Part shown: in pieces, positions 51,952-61,181 of the stretch
Layout of the letters: every line of letters starts with the position of its first letter
Position numbering within the stretch: position 1 is the stretch's first letter
NCBI GenBank assembly: GCA_964648295.1
Contig: CAZYNH010000003.1
Span: 124,001-188,000, forward strand
Direction: 5' to 3'
DNA: 64,000 bases
Source of the DNA: UBA4055 sp964648295
GTDB lineage: Bacteria; UBA4055
Made by a program: the position numbers and the translations under genes
The notes under the pieces: model-generated
What the model saw: the letters and a program-made list of their open reading frames with translations, nothing else
What the model was told of the DNA's origin: nothing
The model's database searches: none

Positions 51952-52667
51952 TGACGGTACAGAAAATCATTTCGTTTGCTTATTCGCTGACTGTTCTTTT
52001 AGCAGTGATGTCATGTACGAAGGAGTTAAATGTTAATGAGGCGGGATTTGAAAAGAGTTTCAGGATTGCTCTGGAAAAATACAGAAAGAGCAATTATTCA
52101 GAAGCGATCACAGATTTCAACAAGATAATTCTAAACTACGGTGGAGAAAGCGGTATAGACTCTGCTCAGTTCCTTATTGCCGAATCCCATTTCAATCTTG
52201 AGGAGTTCTATTCAGCCTCATACGAATTTATCAGGCTCACTGAAAACTTTCCCGAATCCAAACTGGTAGAAGATTCATACTTCAAAGACGCTTTATGTTA
52301 TTACAAGCTGTCACCCAGATATACTCTGGATCAAAAGGAGACATTTACCGCTATTTCAAAATTTCAGCTTTATCTGGATCTTTATCCTCAAGGTAAACAT
52401 TCGCAGACAGTGTCTGATTACATTAAAGAACTTAGAGAAAAACTGGCAAGGAAAGAATTTGAAGCGGGCGACCTTTATCTCAGATTGGATCAACCGAGAG
52501 CAGCAAAAGTATATTTTAATGAAATAATCGACAACTACTACGACACATCATATTATATCAGCGCTCTGGAAAGGATATCCCGCGCTTATCTGGAAATGAA
52601 AGACGATTATAATTACCATATTCATATTTCAAAATTCAATGAGTTGAAAAAGAAAGATGGCCGGTAA
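51951..52667 (+). CDS. bamD: Outer-membrane assembly lipoprotein BamD
   Basis: The 238-residue protein has a lipobox (LLAVMSCTKE). About five TPR-like units follow in the YfiO/BamD arrangement: ALEKYRKSNYSEAITDFNKI, FLIAESHFNLEEF, DALCYYKLSPRYTLDQKETFTAI, and LYLRLDQPRAAKVYF. The YxLSPRYxLDQ segment is a BamD signature. It is an essential BAM partner of BamA. It is coupled to the upstream gene and overlaps nadD by 11 bases. Confidence 0.93.
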   Translation: MTVQKIISFAYSLTVLLAVMSCTKELNVNEAGFEKSFRIALEKYRKSNYSEAITDFNKIILNYGGESGIDSAQFLIAESHFNLEEFYSASYEFIRLTENFPESKLVEDSYFKDALCYYKLSPRYTLDQKETFTAISKFQLYLDLYPQGKHSQTVSDYIKELREKLARKEFEAGDLYLRLDQPRAAKVYFNEIIDNYYDTSYYISALERISRAYLEMKDDYNYHIHISKFNELKKKDGR

Positions 52668-53244
52668 AATAGGTTTATTCGGCGGATCTTTCGATCCTGT
52701 TCATGTTTCTCACCTGATCATCGCAAACATTGTTTTGAACGAGTTCGAACTTGAGAAAGTCATATTCATCCCCAATTATTCATCTCCTTTCAAAGATTCG
52801 GGTACAACAAGCGATGTGTCGCACAGAATCGAAATGCTGAAAATGGCGATCGCGGACAATCCCGGATTTGAACTGTCTGATTTTGAGGCTGATAAAAAAA
52901 GATCTGTTTATACTTACGAGACAATTCAATATTTTCGTAATAATCTCCCGGAAAATGAATTATACATTATCATGGGTTACGATTCATTTAAAAACATTGG
53001 AAAATGGAAGAATCACAGAGATATTACATCGAATTGTAAAATAATTGTTGTCGACAGGCCCGGCTCCGATATAGTAGACGAAAATCTGCCCGCCTTTAAT
53101 AAAAGCCGGATGTGTCCGTTAATGAATATCTCATCGACAATTATAAGAGAAATGGTCGCAAATAATTTAGACATAAAATATCTTGTAAATGAGAGTGTAA
53201 GACATTATATTAGTGAAAGGAAACTTTACATATCCACTAAATAA
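52657..53244 (+). CDS. nadD: Nicotinate-nucleotide adenylyltransferase
   Basis: The 195-residue protein has the nucleotidyltransferase motif GLFGGSFDPVHVSHL at residues 6-20, IFIPNYSSPFK, and the late motif NISSTIIREMV (ISxTxIR). It adenylates nicotinate mononucleotide to deamido-NAD in NAD synthesis. Length is standard. Its start lies inside the end of bamD, an arrangement that suggests coupling but not shared function. Confidence 0.95.
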   Translation: MAGKIGLFGGSFDPVHVSHLIIANIVLNEFELEKVIFIPNYSSPFKDSGTTSDVSHRIEMLKMAIADNPGFELSDFEADKKRSVYTYETIQYFRNNLPENELYIIMGYDSFKNIGKWKNHRDITSNCKIIVVDRPGSDIVDENLPAFNKSRMCPLMNISSTIIREMVANNLDIKYLVNESVRHYISERKLYISTK

Positions 53245-53258
53245 GAATGGTTTGATTT

Positions 53259-54629
53259 ATGAGCAGTGATAAAGAAAAGGGATTTAAGAGAGACCTTCTG
53301 AACAACAGAGAGAATTCGCAAGGTGAAAGTATTTACGGAAAATTCCGCAGCAGGATTCTAGACCAGCAGGAAAAGGAAATATTTGATAAGGTCCAGCAGG
53401 GAGCGGAATCCGGGTATGTATTCGACACTGATGACCCGCTGTCTGGTGAATATGTAAGAAAAATAGACAAAAAAGTAATCGTGATGTATGTTGCTGTATC
53501 AACAATTATCCTTACATCACTGATTATCTTCGGTTACAGTCTTATGCCGAAAGCTGAGGATAAATTCATCAAGTACAAGAATCTTATAGCTGAAGTTGAG
53601 AAGCTGAATGTTAAAAAGAATCAGAAAATGCAGGAGATCGAGGAGATCGTTTCAGAGCTTAAGGAAAATGATAAGTACAAGGATATCGAGATCGATCCCG
53701 CCAGTGATAAAGTGCTTACCGACCAGTCGATGCAGTTTCTTTCAGAACAATCTGAAAAAGAAGGGAATCCCAAAATTAAAGATAAAATATCCTCTATTAT
53801 TCAATCAGATAGAGAACTTAAAGCACTTCAGGACGACATTAGAGCAAAGAATAAAGGTCTTGAAGCGCCTGAAATAATGACAAGGTCTGTAGGACATGAG
53901 CAGATAGCATATAACTTTCTAACGCAGAAAAAGAACCTCAGCCCGACTCAGGCTAAAGAAGTTATAGAGAGCGTTAATATTTTCGATTATACATACGAAG
54001 GCTTGTATGTATGGAATTTTTATGAGAACGGGTTCTACGGCTCTTTTATTACTAAAGGCCGGGCCGACAAATCGCCGAACGAAATAAAAAAACTGGCACA
54101 GCAGGCATTCCAGGAAAGAATTCTCGGTCTTGAGCGTGAAAAAACTGAGCTCAGGAATATACAAAAGAAACTCGAGACGGATCTCAAAGCTACCCAGGCA
54201 AGGGTTGAAGAGCTTGAAAGCGAGAGAAGTAAGCTGGGTGAGCTGGATACAAAAAACAGACAGCTGAAAGAAGAAGTTGTCAAGAGGGAAGAGCAGATAA
54301 GCGAACTGAATTCTGTCAGGTATAAACTTCTGTCCTACACTTTCGCGATGGAAAGAGGATATATCTCCGATTCAGTATGGGACGGGGTAAAGATGGAGAA
54401 AACTGCAGGTCTGGACTATTCTTCAAGAGTTGATTTTGCGGTAACTGATTATATTACGATCCGCCCCAAACAGGTGGGACTGAATGTGTTCTCCGAAGTG
54501 TATGTCCTGCCAAAATCTTTAGTGACCTCCGGTGACATAAGGGTTCTGAAAAAAGATCAGATATGCAAGATCGAGTTTGTAAATAAACAGAACCTGATTC
54601 AAAAGCAGGTACTCATAATAGCTAAATGA
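53259..54629 (+). CDS. Single-span membrane protein with coiled coils
   Basis: I do not recognise this 456-residue protein. Residues 1-72 are charged and presumably cytoplasmic. One membrane helix follows (~73-95, VIVMYVAVSTIILTSLIIFGY). A coiled coil at ~100-155 and another at ~285-350 (many E/K/L/R heptads) flank a compact middle domain, and a beta-rich C-terminal domain ends RVLKKDQICKIEFVN. The layout resembles membrane-anchored envelope spacers or division-type proteins. It follows nadD by 14 bases and ends the operon; no terminator hairpin is seen. Confidence 0.7.
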   Translation: MSSDKEKGFKRDLLNNRENSQGESIYGKFRSRILDQQEKEIFDKVQQGAESGYVFDTDDPLSGEYVRKIDKKVIVMYVAVSTIILTSLIIFGYSLMPKAEDKFIKYKNLIAEVEKLNVKKNQKMQEIEEIVSELKENDKYKDIEIDPASDKVLTDQSMQFLSEQSEKEGNPKIKDKISSIIQSDRELKALQDDIRAKNKGLEAPEIMTRSVGHEQIAYNFLTQKKNLSPTQAKEVIESVNIFDYTYEGLYVWNFYENGFYGSFITKGRADKSPNEIKKLAQQAFQERILGLEREKTELRNIQKKLETDLKATQARVEELESERSKLGELDTKNRQLKEEVVKREEQISELNSVRYKLLSYTFAMERGYISDSVWDGVKMEKTAGLDYSSRVDFAVTDYITIRPKQVGLNVFSEVYVLPKSLVTSGDIRVLKKDQICKIEFVNKQNLIQKQVLIIAK

Positions 54630-54662
54630 TTCTGTAGACAAAAATTATACCCAATTAATATC

Positions 54663-54691
54663 TTGACACAACCAATGTTTGGTGTTATCTT
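54663..54691 (+). promoter_or_regulatory. Promoter of the fibronectin-like gene
   Basis: A perfect TTGACA (54663-54668), 17 bases, TATCTT (54686-54691). It lies so close to an in-frame ATG at 54695 that this ATG would not be transcribed, supporting the start at 54722. Confidence 0.7.
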
Positions 54692-54721
54692 TTAATGCGG
54701 AATAAGATGTGCGGGAAGAAC

Positions 54722-55111
54722 ATGAGATACGCTCTAACAATTATATCGTTGATGATGGCAAGTCTTGTTTACAGTTCCACTGAGATCCTGAATTTGAAAG
54801 CAGAATACTCATCGGGCGCCGTAAAAATTCAGTGGCAGAGCGGTATAGAGATCAATGTTAAAGAATTCAGGATAGAAAAATCTTCAGACAATGTTATTTT
54901 TAATGTTTTCACTACTCAGATGCCTCAGGGATCCTCATCTCAATATACTCTTATTGATCTTAATCCTCACTCAAAAGACACATTTTTATACTACAGAATA
55001 GTTGTGAAGGATTACGACGGAAGTGAAAATATATCAAACAGCGTAAAGGTCAGGATCGAAACTTCCGGTATCGGCTATACATGGGGAAGCATAAAAGCCT
55101 TGTTCAGATAA
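54722..55111 (+). CDS. Small secreted fibronectin type III-like protein
   Basis: The 129-residue protein has a signal peptide (TIISLMMASLVYSS) followed by one fibronectin-III-like beta-sandwich: KIQWQSGIEINVKEFRIEKSSD, then FLYYRIVVKDYDGSENISN. Such modules in FCB bacteria bind surfaces or other proteins. The start is placed at 54722 because upstream ATGs at 54695 and 54707 fall at or before the expected transcription start. It appears monocistronic. Partner unknown. Confidence 0.75.
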   Translation: MRYALTIISLMMASLVYSSTEILNLKAEYSSGAVKIQWQSGIEINVKEFRIEKSSDNVIFNVFTTQMPQGSSSQYTLIDLNPHSKDTFLYYRIVVKDYDGSENISNSVKVRIETSGIGYTWGSIKALFR

Positions 55112-55244
55112 AAATTCAACTTAAAAATCAGAGTAAAAATATTTATTAGTGCTTGCAAAGTGACTGTAAATTATATAATTTTAACTATATTTCCTTACAG
55201 ACTGAGGTTTTAAGGGTGATAATTTAACTTCTTCAGGAGCAGAA

Positions 55245-56258
55245 TTGAGGGAAACGATCTTAACTGGTTCGGAATTAAAAGAAGATCTGGAAATAGAAAG
55301 GTCTTTAAGACCAATGAGATTTTCAGAGTTTGTAGGTCAGGATAAGCTCAAAGAAAACCTCAAGGTGTTTGTCCAGTCTGCAAAGATGAGAAATGACAGC
55401 CTTGACCATACAATACTTCACGGACCTCCCGGACTTGGGAAAACCACTCTGGCCCACCTGATAGCCAACGAACTCGGAGTAGACATTAAGATCACTTCAG
55501 GTCCCGTTTTGGAGAAAGCTGCGGATCTTGCGGGCCTGCTGACAAACCTCAAGGACAGGGATGTGATATTCATCGATGAGATACACAGGTTAAGCCCGGT
55601 CATAGAGGAATATTTATATCCTGCCATGGAAGACTATACTATTGATATTATGCTCAGCAGCGGACCTTCAGCCAACAGCGTTCAGCTTCAGTTGCCAAAG
55701 TTCACGCTTATTGGGGCGACAACAAAGGCCGGAAACCTGACTTCGCCCTTAAGGGCAAGATTCGGAGTGTCGTGCAGGATGAACTATTATACTTCGGAAG
55801 ATATATTTAAAATTATAAAGAGATCGTCAGGCATACTTGATATTGCGATCGATGACACTGCGGCTGAGGAGATATCAGGACGGTCAAGAGGAACACCCCG
55901 TATAGCTATCAGGCTTTTAAGGAGAATAAGGGATTTTGCTCATGTCCAGAACTCACAGATTATTAGTAAAAAAATCGCTTGCGAAGCTTTAAAGGCTCTT
56001 GATATCGATGAAAAAGGTCTTGATGAAATGGACAGGGCGATAATCCTTGCTATGATAGATAAATTCAATGGTGGTCCTGTAGGAATAAAAAATATCTCCG
56101 TAGTTGTAGGTGAAGAGCCCGATACGATAGAGGAGGTTTATGAACCTTTTCTGATCCAGGAAGGATTCATTCAGAGAACTCAGAGAGGAAGGATAGTAAC
56201 CGAGTCAGGTTACAGGCATTTTTCTAGAAATTATATAAAAAATGAATTCGGATTATAA
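55245..56258 (+). CDS. ruvB: Holliday junction branch-migration helicase RuvB
   Basis: The 337-residue AAA+ protein has SLRPMRFSEFVGQDKLKENL, Walker A GPPGLGKTTLAH near 66, Walker B IFIDEIHRL, and the sensor/arginine-finger region with RSRGTPRIAIRLLRRI. A winged-helix C-terminus ends in IQRTQRGR. With RuvA it drives branch migration. Start is TTG at 55245 with AGGAG five bases upstream. ruvA and ruvC are not in the window. queA starts immediately after the stop. Confidence 0.97.
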   Translation: MRETILTGSELKEDLEIERSLRPMRFSEFVGQDKLKENLKVFVQSAKMRNDSLDHTILHGPPGLGKTTLAHLIANELGVDIKITSGPVLEKAADLAGLLTNLKDRDVIFIDEIHRLSPVIEEYLYPAMEDYTIDIMLSSGPSANSVQLQLPKFTLIGATTKAGNLTSPLRARFGVSCRMNYYTSEDIFKIIKRSSGILDIAIDDTAAEEISGRSRGTPRIAIRLLRRIRDFAHVQNSQIISKKIACEALKALDIDEKGLDEMDRAIILAMIDKFNGGPVGIKNISVVVGEEPDTIEEVYEPFLIQEGFIQRTQRGRIVTESGYRHFSRNYIKNEFGL

Positions 56259-57296
56259 TTGAGTATGTACGATCTGTCCGAATATGATTATGATGTCCCT
56301 GAAGAACTTATTGCCCAGGAGCCGTTAAGCAGAAGGAGCGGTTCGAGGCTCATGACCGTAAACAAATCCACGGGAGATATAGGAATAGGAAAATTCAAAG
56401 ATATTTCAGCATATTTCAGCAAAGGGGATGTTCTTGTATTGAATGAGACAAAAGTAATACCGGCGAGACTCTTCGGTGTTTCTGAAAGGAATTCAGCTGC
56501 AATCGAGCTTTTTCTTGTGAGAGAGATCGATAAAAATGTGTGGGAAATCATGATAAAGCCCGGCAGAAAGGTGAAAACAGGCGACACAATAAGGCTAGAA
56601 AAGAATGCTTTGTGCGCAATTCAGGGACCGACTGAAGAAGGACACCGGATCGCTATCTTCAATTGTAGTGGAGATTTTTACAAATATATAAAGGAGAACG
56701 GCAAGGTTCCGCTGCCGCATTATATTGGCCGTGAGCCTGTTCAGGCTGATAAAACAAGGTATCAGACCGTGTTCGCGAGAGTCCCAGGCGCTGTTGCTGC
56801 TCCCACGGCAGGACTTCATTTCACAAATGGGATATTAAAGGAATTGTCAGGTAAAGGTGTTAATATAGTAAAAGTTATTCTTCATGTGGGAGCAGGCACA
56901 TTCAAACCTATAAAAACGATCAATATTAGAGATCATAAAATGCACAGCGAATACTATGAGGTCCCGGAAGAAACAGCTTCATCAGTTAATAAAGCCAGAA
57001 AATCCGGGGAAAAAATATTCGCTGTCGGAACGACCGTAGTCAGAGCACTGGAGACGATGAGCGATCAGAACGGAAATCTGAAGTCCGGTTCGGGTAATAC
57101 GGATATTTTTATCTATCCGGGATACAAATTCAAAATAACGGACCGGATTATTACTAATTTCCATCTCCCGAAATCAACACTGATACTTTTAGTTTCCGCT
57201 TTTAGTTCTATTGAACTGATTAAAAGAGCTTACAGTGAAGCCGTAAAAGCAAAAATGAGGTTCTTCAGCTATGGGGATGCAATGCTGATTATTTAA
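56259..57296 (+). CDS. queA: tRNA preQ1(34) S-adenosylmethionine ribosyltransferase-isomerase
   Basis: The 345-residue protein is QueA: YDLPE-like N-terminus (YDYDVPEELIAQEP), VLNETKVIPARLFG, a GKVPLPHYIGR segment, AAPTAGLHFT, and GTTVVRALET. It transfers and isomerises ribose from SAM to make epoxyqueuosine at tRNA position 34. The start is TTG at 56259 directly after the ruvB TAA; ATG at 56265 is possible. The ruvB-queA pair is common in bacteria. Confidence 0.96.
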   Translation: MSMYDLSEYDYDVPEELIAQEPLSRRSGSRLMTVNKSTGDIGIGKFKDISAYFSKGDVLVLNETKVIPARLFGVSERNSAAIELFLVREIDKNVWEIMIKPGRKVKTGDTIRLEKNALCAIQGPTEEGHRIAIFNCSGDFYKYIKENGKVPLPHYIGREPVQADKTRYQTVFARVPGAVAAPTAGLHFTNGILKELSGKGVNIVKVILHVGAGTFKPIKTINIRDHKMHSEYYEVPEETASSVNKARKSGEKIFAVGTTVVRALETMSDQNGNLKSGSGNTDIFIYPGYKFKITDRIITNFHLPKSTLILLVSAFSSIELIKRAYSEAVKAKMRFFSYGDAMLII

Positions 57297-57325
57297 TAAA
57301 TTATAAATAAAAAAGGGAGTCAGAA

Positions 57326-58501
57326 ATGATATGTCCTAATTGTAATACTATGAACCCGAACTCGATCAAGAAGTGTATCAAGTGCGGCGAAAAGCTTGAG
57401 AAAAGTTCAGGCGGTCCGGCCCTGAAGCCTTCCGCTTCAACAGGCGGCCCTATGTTAAAGCAGAAATCAAAACCGGAAAAACCCGCGAAAGTACCCAAGC
57501 AACCCGGACAGGAAGGCGGGAATAAAGGTAATCTAAGACTGCTTTTATTACTTCTTCTTCTGGTTGTTGCAGCCTATTTCGGCTGGACATACTATGGTGA
57601 TGAGCTTTTAAATCTGGCGGGTGGAAAACAGCAGGATTCACTGTTAACAGCAGATACACTCGAAGTTCCGCAGGACTCAACGGTTCTCTTATACAGCGAG
57701 CTAAAGAAAACCAGACAGGACACAACGCTTTATAAAACACTTTCTGACGCCGAAAAAGCCCAGTTGAGCAAGAAAAGAAAAACCTATACCGACAAATTTT
57801 ATTATTCAAAAGATAATAAGAAAATGATCCTTATACAAGGTCACAGTTTTAAGATGGGCTCTGAAAGCGGTACCGAGATCGAGAAACCTCAGCATACAGC
57901 GAAAGTGATAGATTTCTATCTGGATGAAACAGAAGTTACAAACGCGCAGTTCAAGAAGTTCCTTGAGGAAACTAAATACAAGCCAAAGGGAAGTCTGTCT
58001 CATCTCAGGGACAGAAGATTTAATGCGGATGATATGCCTGTTGTCGATGTGGATTACGATGATGCCGTAGCTTACTGCGCGTGGGCCGGGAAACGCCTCC
58101 CGACAGAGATCGAGTGGGAGTGCGCGGCAAAAGACACCCAGAACCTTGTCTATCCGACAGGGAAAGATATGACACCGAAGGATGCCAGATTCGGTCTGAA
58201 TATCACGACCGGTACACCCATGCCTGTAAAAAGCTACAAACCGAACAGCCACGGAATATATGACCTTGCGGGCAATGTCAGTGAATGGGTTCACGGTGTG
58301 ATATATGCCTATCCCGGCAATGAGTCTTTCTCAAGGTATTTCGGAAAGACAAGAGTTCCGAGAGGCGGATCATGGATGAGTTTAAAAGAAGATTGTAAAA
58401 CGTACCGAAGAGCGATACTTGACATTTCTCAATCCACGGGGAACATAGGCTTCAGAGGTGCGATAAGTAAAAGCGAGATAGAGAACCTGATCAACAAATA
58501 A
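57326..58501 (+). CDS. Membrane protein with zinc ribbon and formylglycine-generating-enzyme-like domain
   Basis: The 391-residue protein begins with a double-CxxC zinc ribbon (CPNCNTMNPNSIKKCIKCG). A Gly/Pro/Lys linker and a single membrane helix (LLLLLLLLVVAAYFGW, ~70-90) follow. The C-terminal ~230 residues are an FGE-sulfatase/SUMF1-type domain: FKMGSESG near 178, LDETEVTNAQFKKF, AYCAWAGKRLPTEIEWECAA, LAGNVSEWV, and PRGGSWM. The domain probably faces the periplasm. Whether it makes formylglycine or is a binding fold is unclear. GGGAG precedes the ATG. Confidence 0.87.
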   Translation: MICPNCNTMNPNSIKKCIKCGEKLEKSSGGPALKPSASTGGPMLKQKSKPEKPAKVPKQPGQEGGNKGNLRLLLLLLLLVVAAYFGWTYYGDELLNLAGGKQQDSLLTADTLEVPQDSTVLLYSELKKTRQDTTLYKTLSDAEKAQLSKKRKTYTDKFYYSKDNKKMILIQGHSFKMGSESGTEIEKPQHTAKVIDFYLDETEVTNAQFKKFLEETKYKPKGSLSHLRDRRFNADDMPVVDVDYDDAVAYCAWAGKRLPTEIEWECAAKDTQNLVYPTGKDMTPKDARFGLNITTGTPMPVKSYKPNSHGIYDLAGNVSEWVHGVIYAYPGNESFSRYFGKTRVPRGGSWMSLKEDCKTYRRAILDISQSTGNIGFRGAISKSEIENLINK

Positions 58502-58524
58502 GAGTATGGCATTCAGAGCTTATT

Positions 58525-59199
58525 GTGAGTGATAAAAAATGGCTTTCCGTAAGTGATTATTTTGGCAGGATCAATGCGGACAGCAGAAAATACTTTGAGA
58601 TAAATGAGAACATTCTGGAAATAATAGCAGAGATGCTTCCGCTTGATTTCTGTGGCATCTTTAACAATACTAATGAAAAGCTGAAATTTGAGATAGGTTT
58701 TGGTAACTGCGATTCTCTGATCAAACTTGCGGCTGCAAATCCCGATACGAATTATTTCGGTATCGACAGAAAGATGGACAGGATAAGGATATCTTTAAAA
58801 AAACTGAATAAATCTCCAAAGATGAAAAACCTTGTGATTGCCAGGAGCGGAACAGAATATCTGAGTAAAATGATACTGCCGGGTACATTTGATGAGATAA
58901 TAATGAATTTTCCTGATCCCTGGCCAAAAAAGAAACATCACAAGAACAGAACGGTCAATGAGGAATTTTTGAAGGTTATATATGAACTGCTCAAAACTGA
59001 TGGTGTATTCAGGTTCTCATCTGATCATGAAGGGTACACAATGGAAGTTCTGGACATTATAACAGGATCCGGACTCTTCACAAATTCTTATGGCACATCG
59101 TATAGAGATTCCGTTGTGAACAGGATCGAGACTCAGTTCGAACGGCACAAAAAGAGGGAAGGTTTTAAAATATTCTATCTGAAATTTAATAAGGTCTAA
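58525..59199 (+). CDS. trmB: tRNA (guanine-N7-)-methyltransferase
   Basis: The 224-residue SAM methyltransferase has the EIGFGNCDSLIKLA SAM-binding loop near 55, YFGIDRK, and the TrmB signature NFPDPWPKKKHHKNR near 132. The C-terminal TxFE-type segment appears as ETQFERHKK. It makes m7G46 in tRNA variable loops. The start is GTG at 58525 with no strong ribosome site. Its stop overlaps the convergent DUF2062 stop by four bases. Confidence 0.94.
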   Translation: MSDKKWLSVSDYFGRINADSRKYFEINENILEIIAEMLPLDFCGIFNNTNEKLKFEIGFGNCDSLIKLAAANPDTNYFGIDRKMDRIRISLKKLNKSPKMKNLVIARSGTEYLSKMILPGTFDEIIMNFPDPWPKKKHHKNRTVNEEFLKVIYELLKTDGVFRFSSDHEGYTMEVLDIITGSGLFTNSYGTSYRDSVVNRIETQFERHKKREGFKIFYLKFNKV

Positions 59200-59762
59200 T
59201 TTTCTTTTTTACGCCATATTCTTCGCATTTTTTTAGTATTCTGTCTTTTTAGCAATAATTTTTCTCTGTGCCTGATTACACTTTTCACTGTGACCAAATA
59301 TACGATCGGATAAAAAATGATACCCAGAAAAATACCGCCGATGGTAACCATTTCGAAAAGGATCAGCAGCTCTTTTCCGAAATCATTTATATTACTTAAC
59401 GATAAATGAATGAAAAGTCCTTTGAACCTGCTGTAGGAAAAATCATGAAGAATGAAAATACGCCCTATAAAATGCTGAAAATAAAATACAGGCATAGCTG
59501 TTACCGGATTTGTAATGAGTGTGCTTCCAATAATACCGGCCAGTTTGTTTGTTTTGAATAAGGAACAAACGAGTATTGTAACTACTGTCTGTAACGGTAT
59601 GATCGGCAGAAAACCAATGAAAATGCCAATCGCAAGTCCGTGGGCTATACTCTCGGCCGTATCCTCTTTCCTGACAAAAAGCAGCAAATAGTATTTAGCT
59701 CCTCTAAATATTCTTGTCAAAAAAGGGTGTTTGTTTCTGTATTTTTCAGTATCTATTTTCAA
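59196..59762 (-). CDS. DUF2062 domain membrane protein
   Basis: The 188-residue protein matches DUF2062. After ~30 soluble residues comes the family segment ESIAHGLAIGIFIGFLPIIPLQT. A membrane segment with LITNPVTAMPVFYF follows, then a third hydrophobic segment and a basic tail. The function is unknown, though members are sometimes fused to glycosyltransferases. The start is TTG at 59762, four bases after the glyS stop, so the two genes share a transcript. Confidence 0.85.
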   Translation of the reverse strand: MKIDTEKYRNKHPFLTRIFRGAKYYLLLFVRKEDTAESIAHGLAIGIFIGFLPIIPLQTVVTILVCSLFKTNKLAGIIGSTLITNPVTAMPVFYFQHFIGRIFILHDFSYSRFKGLFIHLSLSNINDFGKELLILFEMVTIGGIFLGIIFYPIVYLVTVKSVIRHREKLLLKRQNTKKMRRIWRKKEN

Positions 59763-59766
59763 TGTT

Positions 59767-61173
59767 CTATATCCTGAATCTTTCAGTCATGTATGCGCTG
59801 ATCTCAGGGATGTTTATCCTCTCTTGTGTCATGGTGTCTCTTTCTCTGACTGTAACTGCATTGTCCTCAAGGCTCTCAAAATCAAAGGTCAGGCAATAAG
59901 GAGTGCCGATCTCGTCATGCCTTCGATATCTTTTACCAATGCTTCCGATCTCGTCGAAATCAATATTCCAGCCGAGTTCTTTTATGAGATCCCCGTATAG
60001 TTTTTCTGCCTCACCTGAAAGTTTTTTGACCAGAGGAAGAACCGCAAGTTTGAAAGGCGCAAGAACCGGATGAAGCTTAAGTACTATCCTTGTGTCCCCT
60101 TCGCTCACAAGCTCCTCGTTGTATGCGTCGCATAGAGCGACGAGCGCTGTTCTCTGAACGCCGAAAGAAGGCTCAATAACATACGGGACATATTTTTCTT
60201 TGTTTGCCTCGTCGAAATATGAAAGGTCTTTGCCTGAAAGACTGATATGCTGTTTAAGATCATAATCAGTTCTTGAGGCTATACCGCACAACTCCCCCCA
60301 TCCGAAAGGATACCTGTATTCAACATCTGTAGTGGCATTCGAATAGAAAGCCAGCTCGTCTTTCTCGTGGTCTCTCATTCTCAGGTTCTCCCTGTTGATA
60401 CCCATGCTCAAAAACCATTCAAAAGTAAAATTCTTCCAGTAACCGAACCACTCAAGTTCTGTGCCCGGCCTGCAGAAAAATTCCATTTCCATCTGCTCGA
60501 ATTCTCTTGTTCTGAAAATAAAATTCCCCGGCGTGATCTCGTTCCTGAAAGATTTTCCTAACTGACAGATTCCGAACGGGATCTTTTTTCTTGAAGTTGT
60601 CTGAACATTCTTGAAATTTATAAATATTCCCTGAGCCGTTTCAGGTCTCAGATATATTTTTGCGCCTTCACCCTCAATAACCCCCTGTTCGGTTTTGAAC
60701 ATAAGATTGAATGCTTTTGGTTCCGTCCAGTCCAGAGATCCGCATTTGTCGCATTTGATAACGTTTTTGGTTATAAAATCAAGCATTATACCGGGAGGGG
60801 TGAACTCGCCTGCCCAGTTATCCGGGAATATTTCCGTGGAATTTTTTTCGTTCCAGTTCTCTATGTGTTTGTCCGCTCTTACTCTTGACTTGCATTTTTT
60901 ACAATCCATAAGCGGGTCTGAGAAATTGCCTACATGGCCTGATGCTTCCCATACAGATGGATTTAAAAGAATAGCTGAATCTATCTCCACATTATCAGGT
61001 CTTTCCCTAATAAACTTTTTCCGCCAGAAATTCTTGATGTTATTGAGCAGTTCAACACCTAGAGGACCGTAATCCCATGTATTTGCCAGACCGCCGTATA
61101 TTTCTGATCCCGGGTAAATAAAACCTCTTCTTTTCGCAAGTGAAACTATTTTTTCCATCGTTGTTTCAGACAT
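59767..61173 (-). CDS. glyS: Glycyl-tRNA synthetase (single-chain alpha2 type)
   Basis: The 468-residue class II synthetase is of the homodimeric type. It has SLAKRRGFIYPGSEIYGGLANTWDYGPLG at the N-terminus, the motif 2 region FRTREFEQMEMEFF, motif 3 in the VIEPSFGVQRTALV region and a C-terminal anticodon domain. A CxxC-CxxC zinc insertion is present (CKKCKS, CDKCGS). It charges tRNA-Gly. ATG 61173 has GGGAG upstream; an in-frame ATG at 61188 overlaps the previous gene. It sits between a TPR/binding protein and DUF2062. Confidence 0.95.
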   Translation of the reverse strand: MSETTMEKIVSLAKRRGFIYPGSEIYGGLANTWDYGPLGVELLNNIKNFWRKKFIRERPDNVEIDSAILLNPSVWEASGHVGNFSDPLMDCKKCKSRVRADKHIENWNEKNSTEIFPDNWAGEFTPPGIMLDFITKNVIKCDKCGSLDWTEPKAFNLMFKTEQGVIEGEGAKIYLRPETAQGIFINFKNVQTTSRKKIPFGICQLGKSFRNEITPGNFIFRTREFEQMEMEFFCRPGTELEWFGYWKNFTFEWFLSMGINRENLRMRDHEKDELAFYSNATTDVEYRYPFGWGELCGIASRTDYDLKQHISLSGKDLSYFDEANKEKYVPYVIEPSFGVQRTALVALCDAYNEELVSEGDTRIVLKLHPVLAPFKLAVLPLVKKLSGEAEKLYGDLIKELGWNIDFDEIGSIGKRYRRHDEIGTPYCLTFDFESLEDNAVTVRERDTMTQERINIPEISAYMTERFRI

Positions 61174-61181
61174 AATTCTCC

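Noticed and set aside
55153..55179. TTGCAA/TATAAT before ruvB
   Set aside because: The spacer is only 15 bases, unlike every other promoter here; left uncalled.
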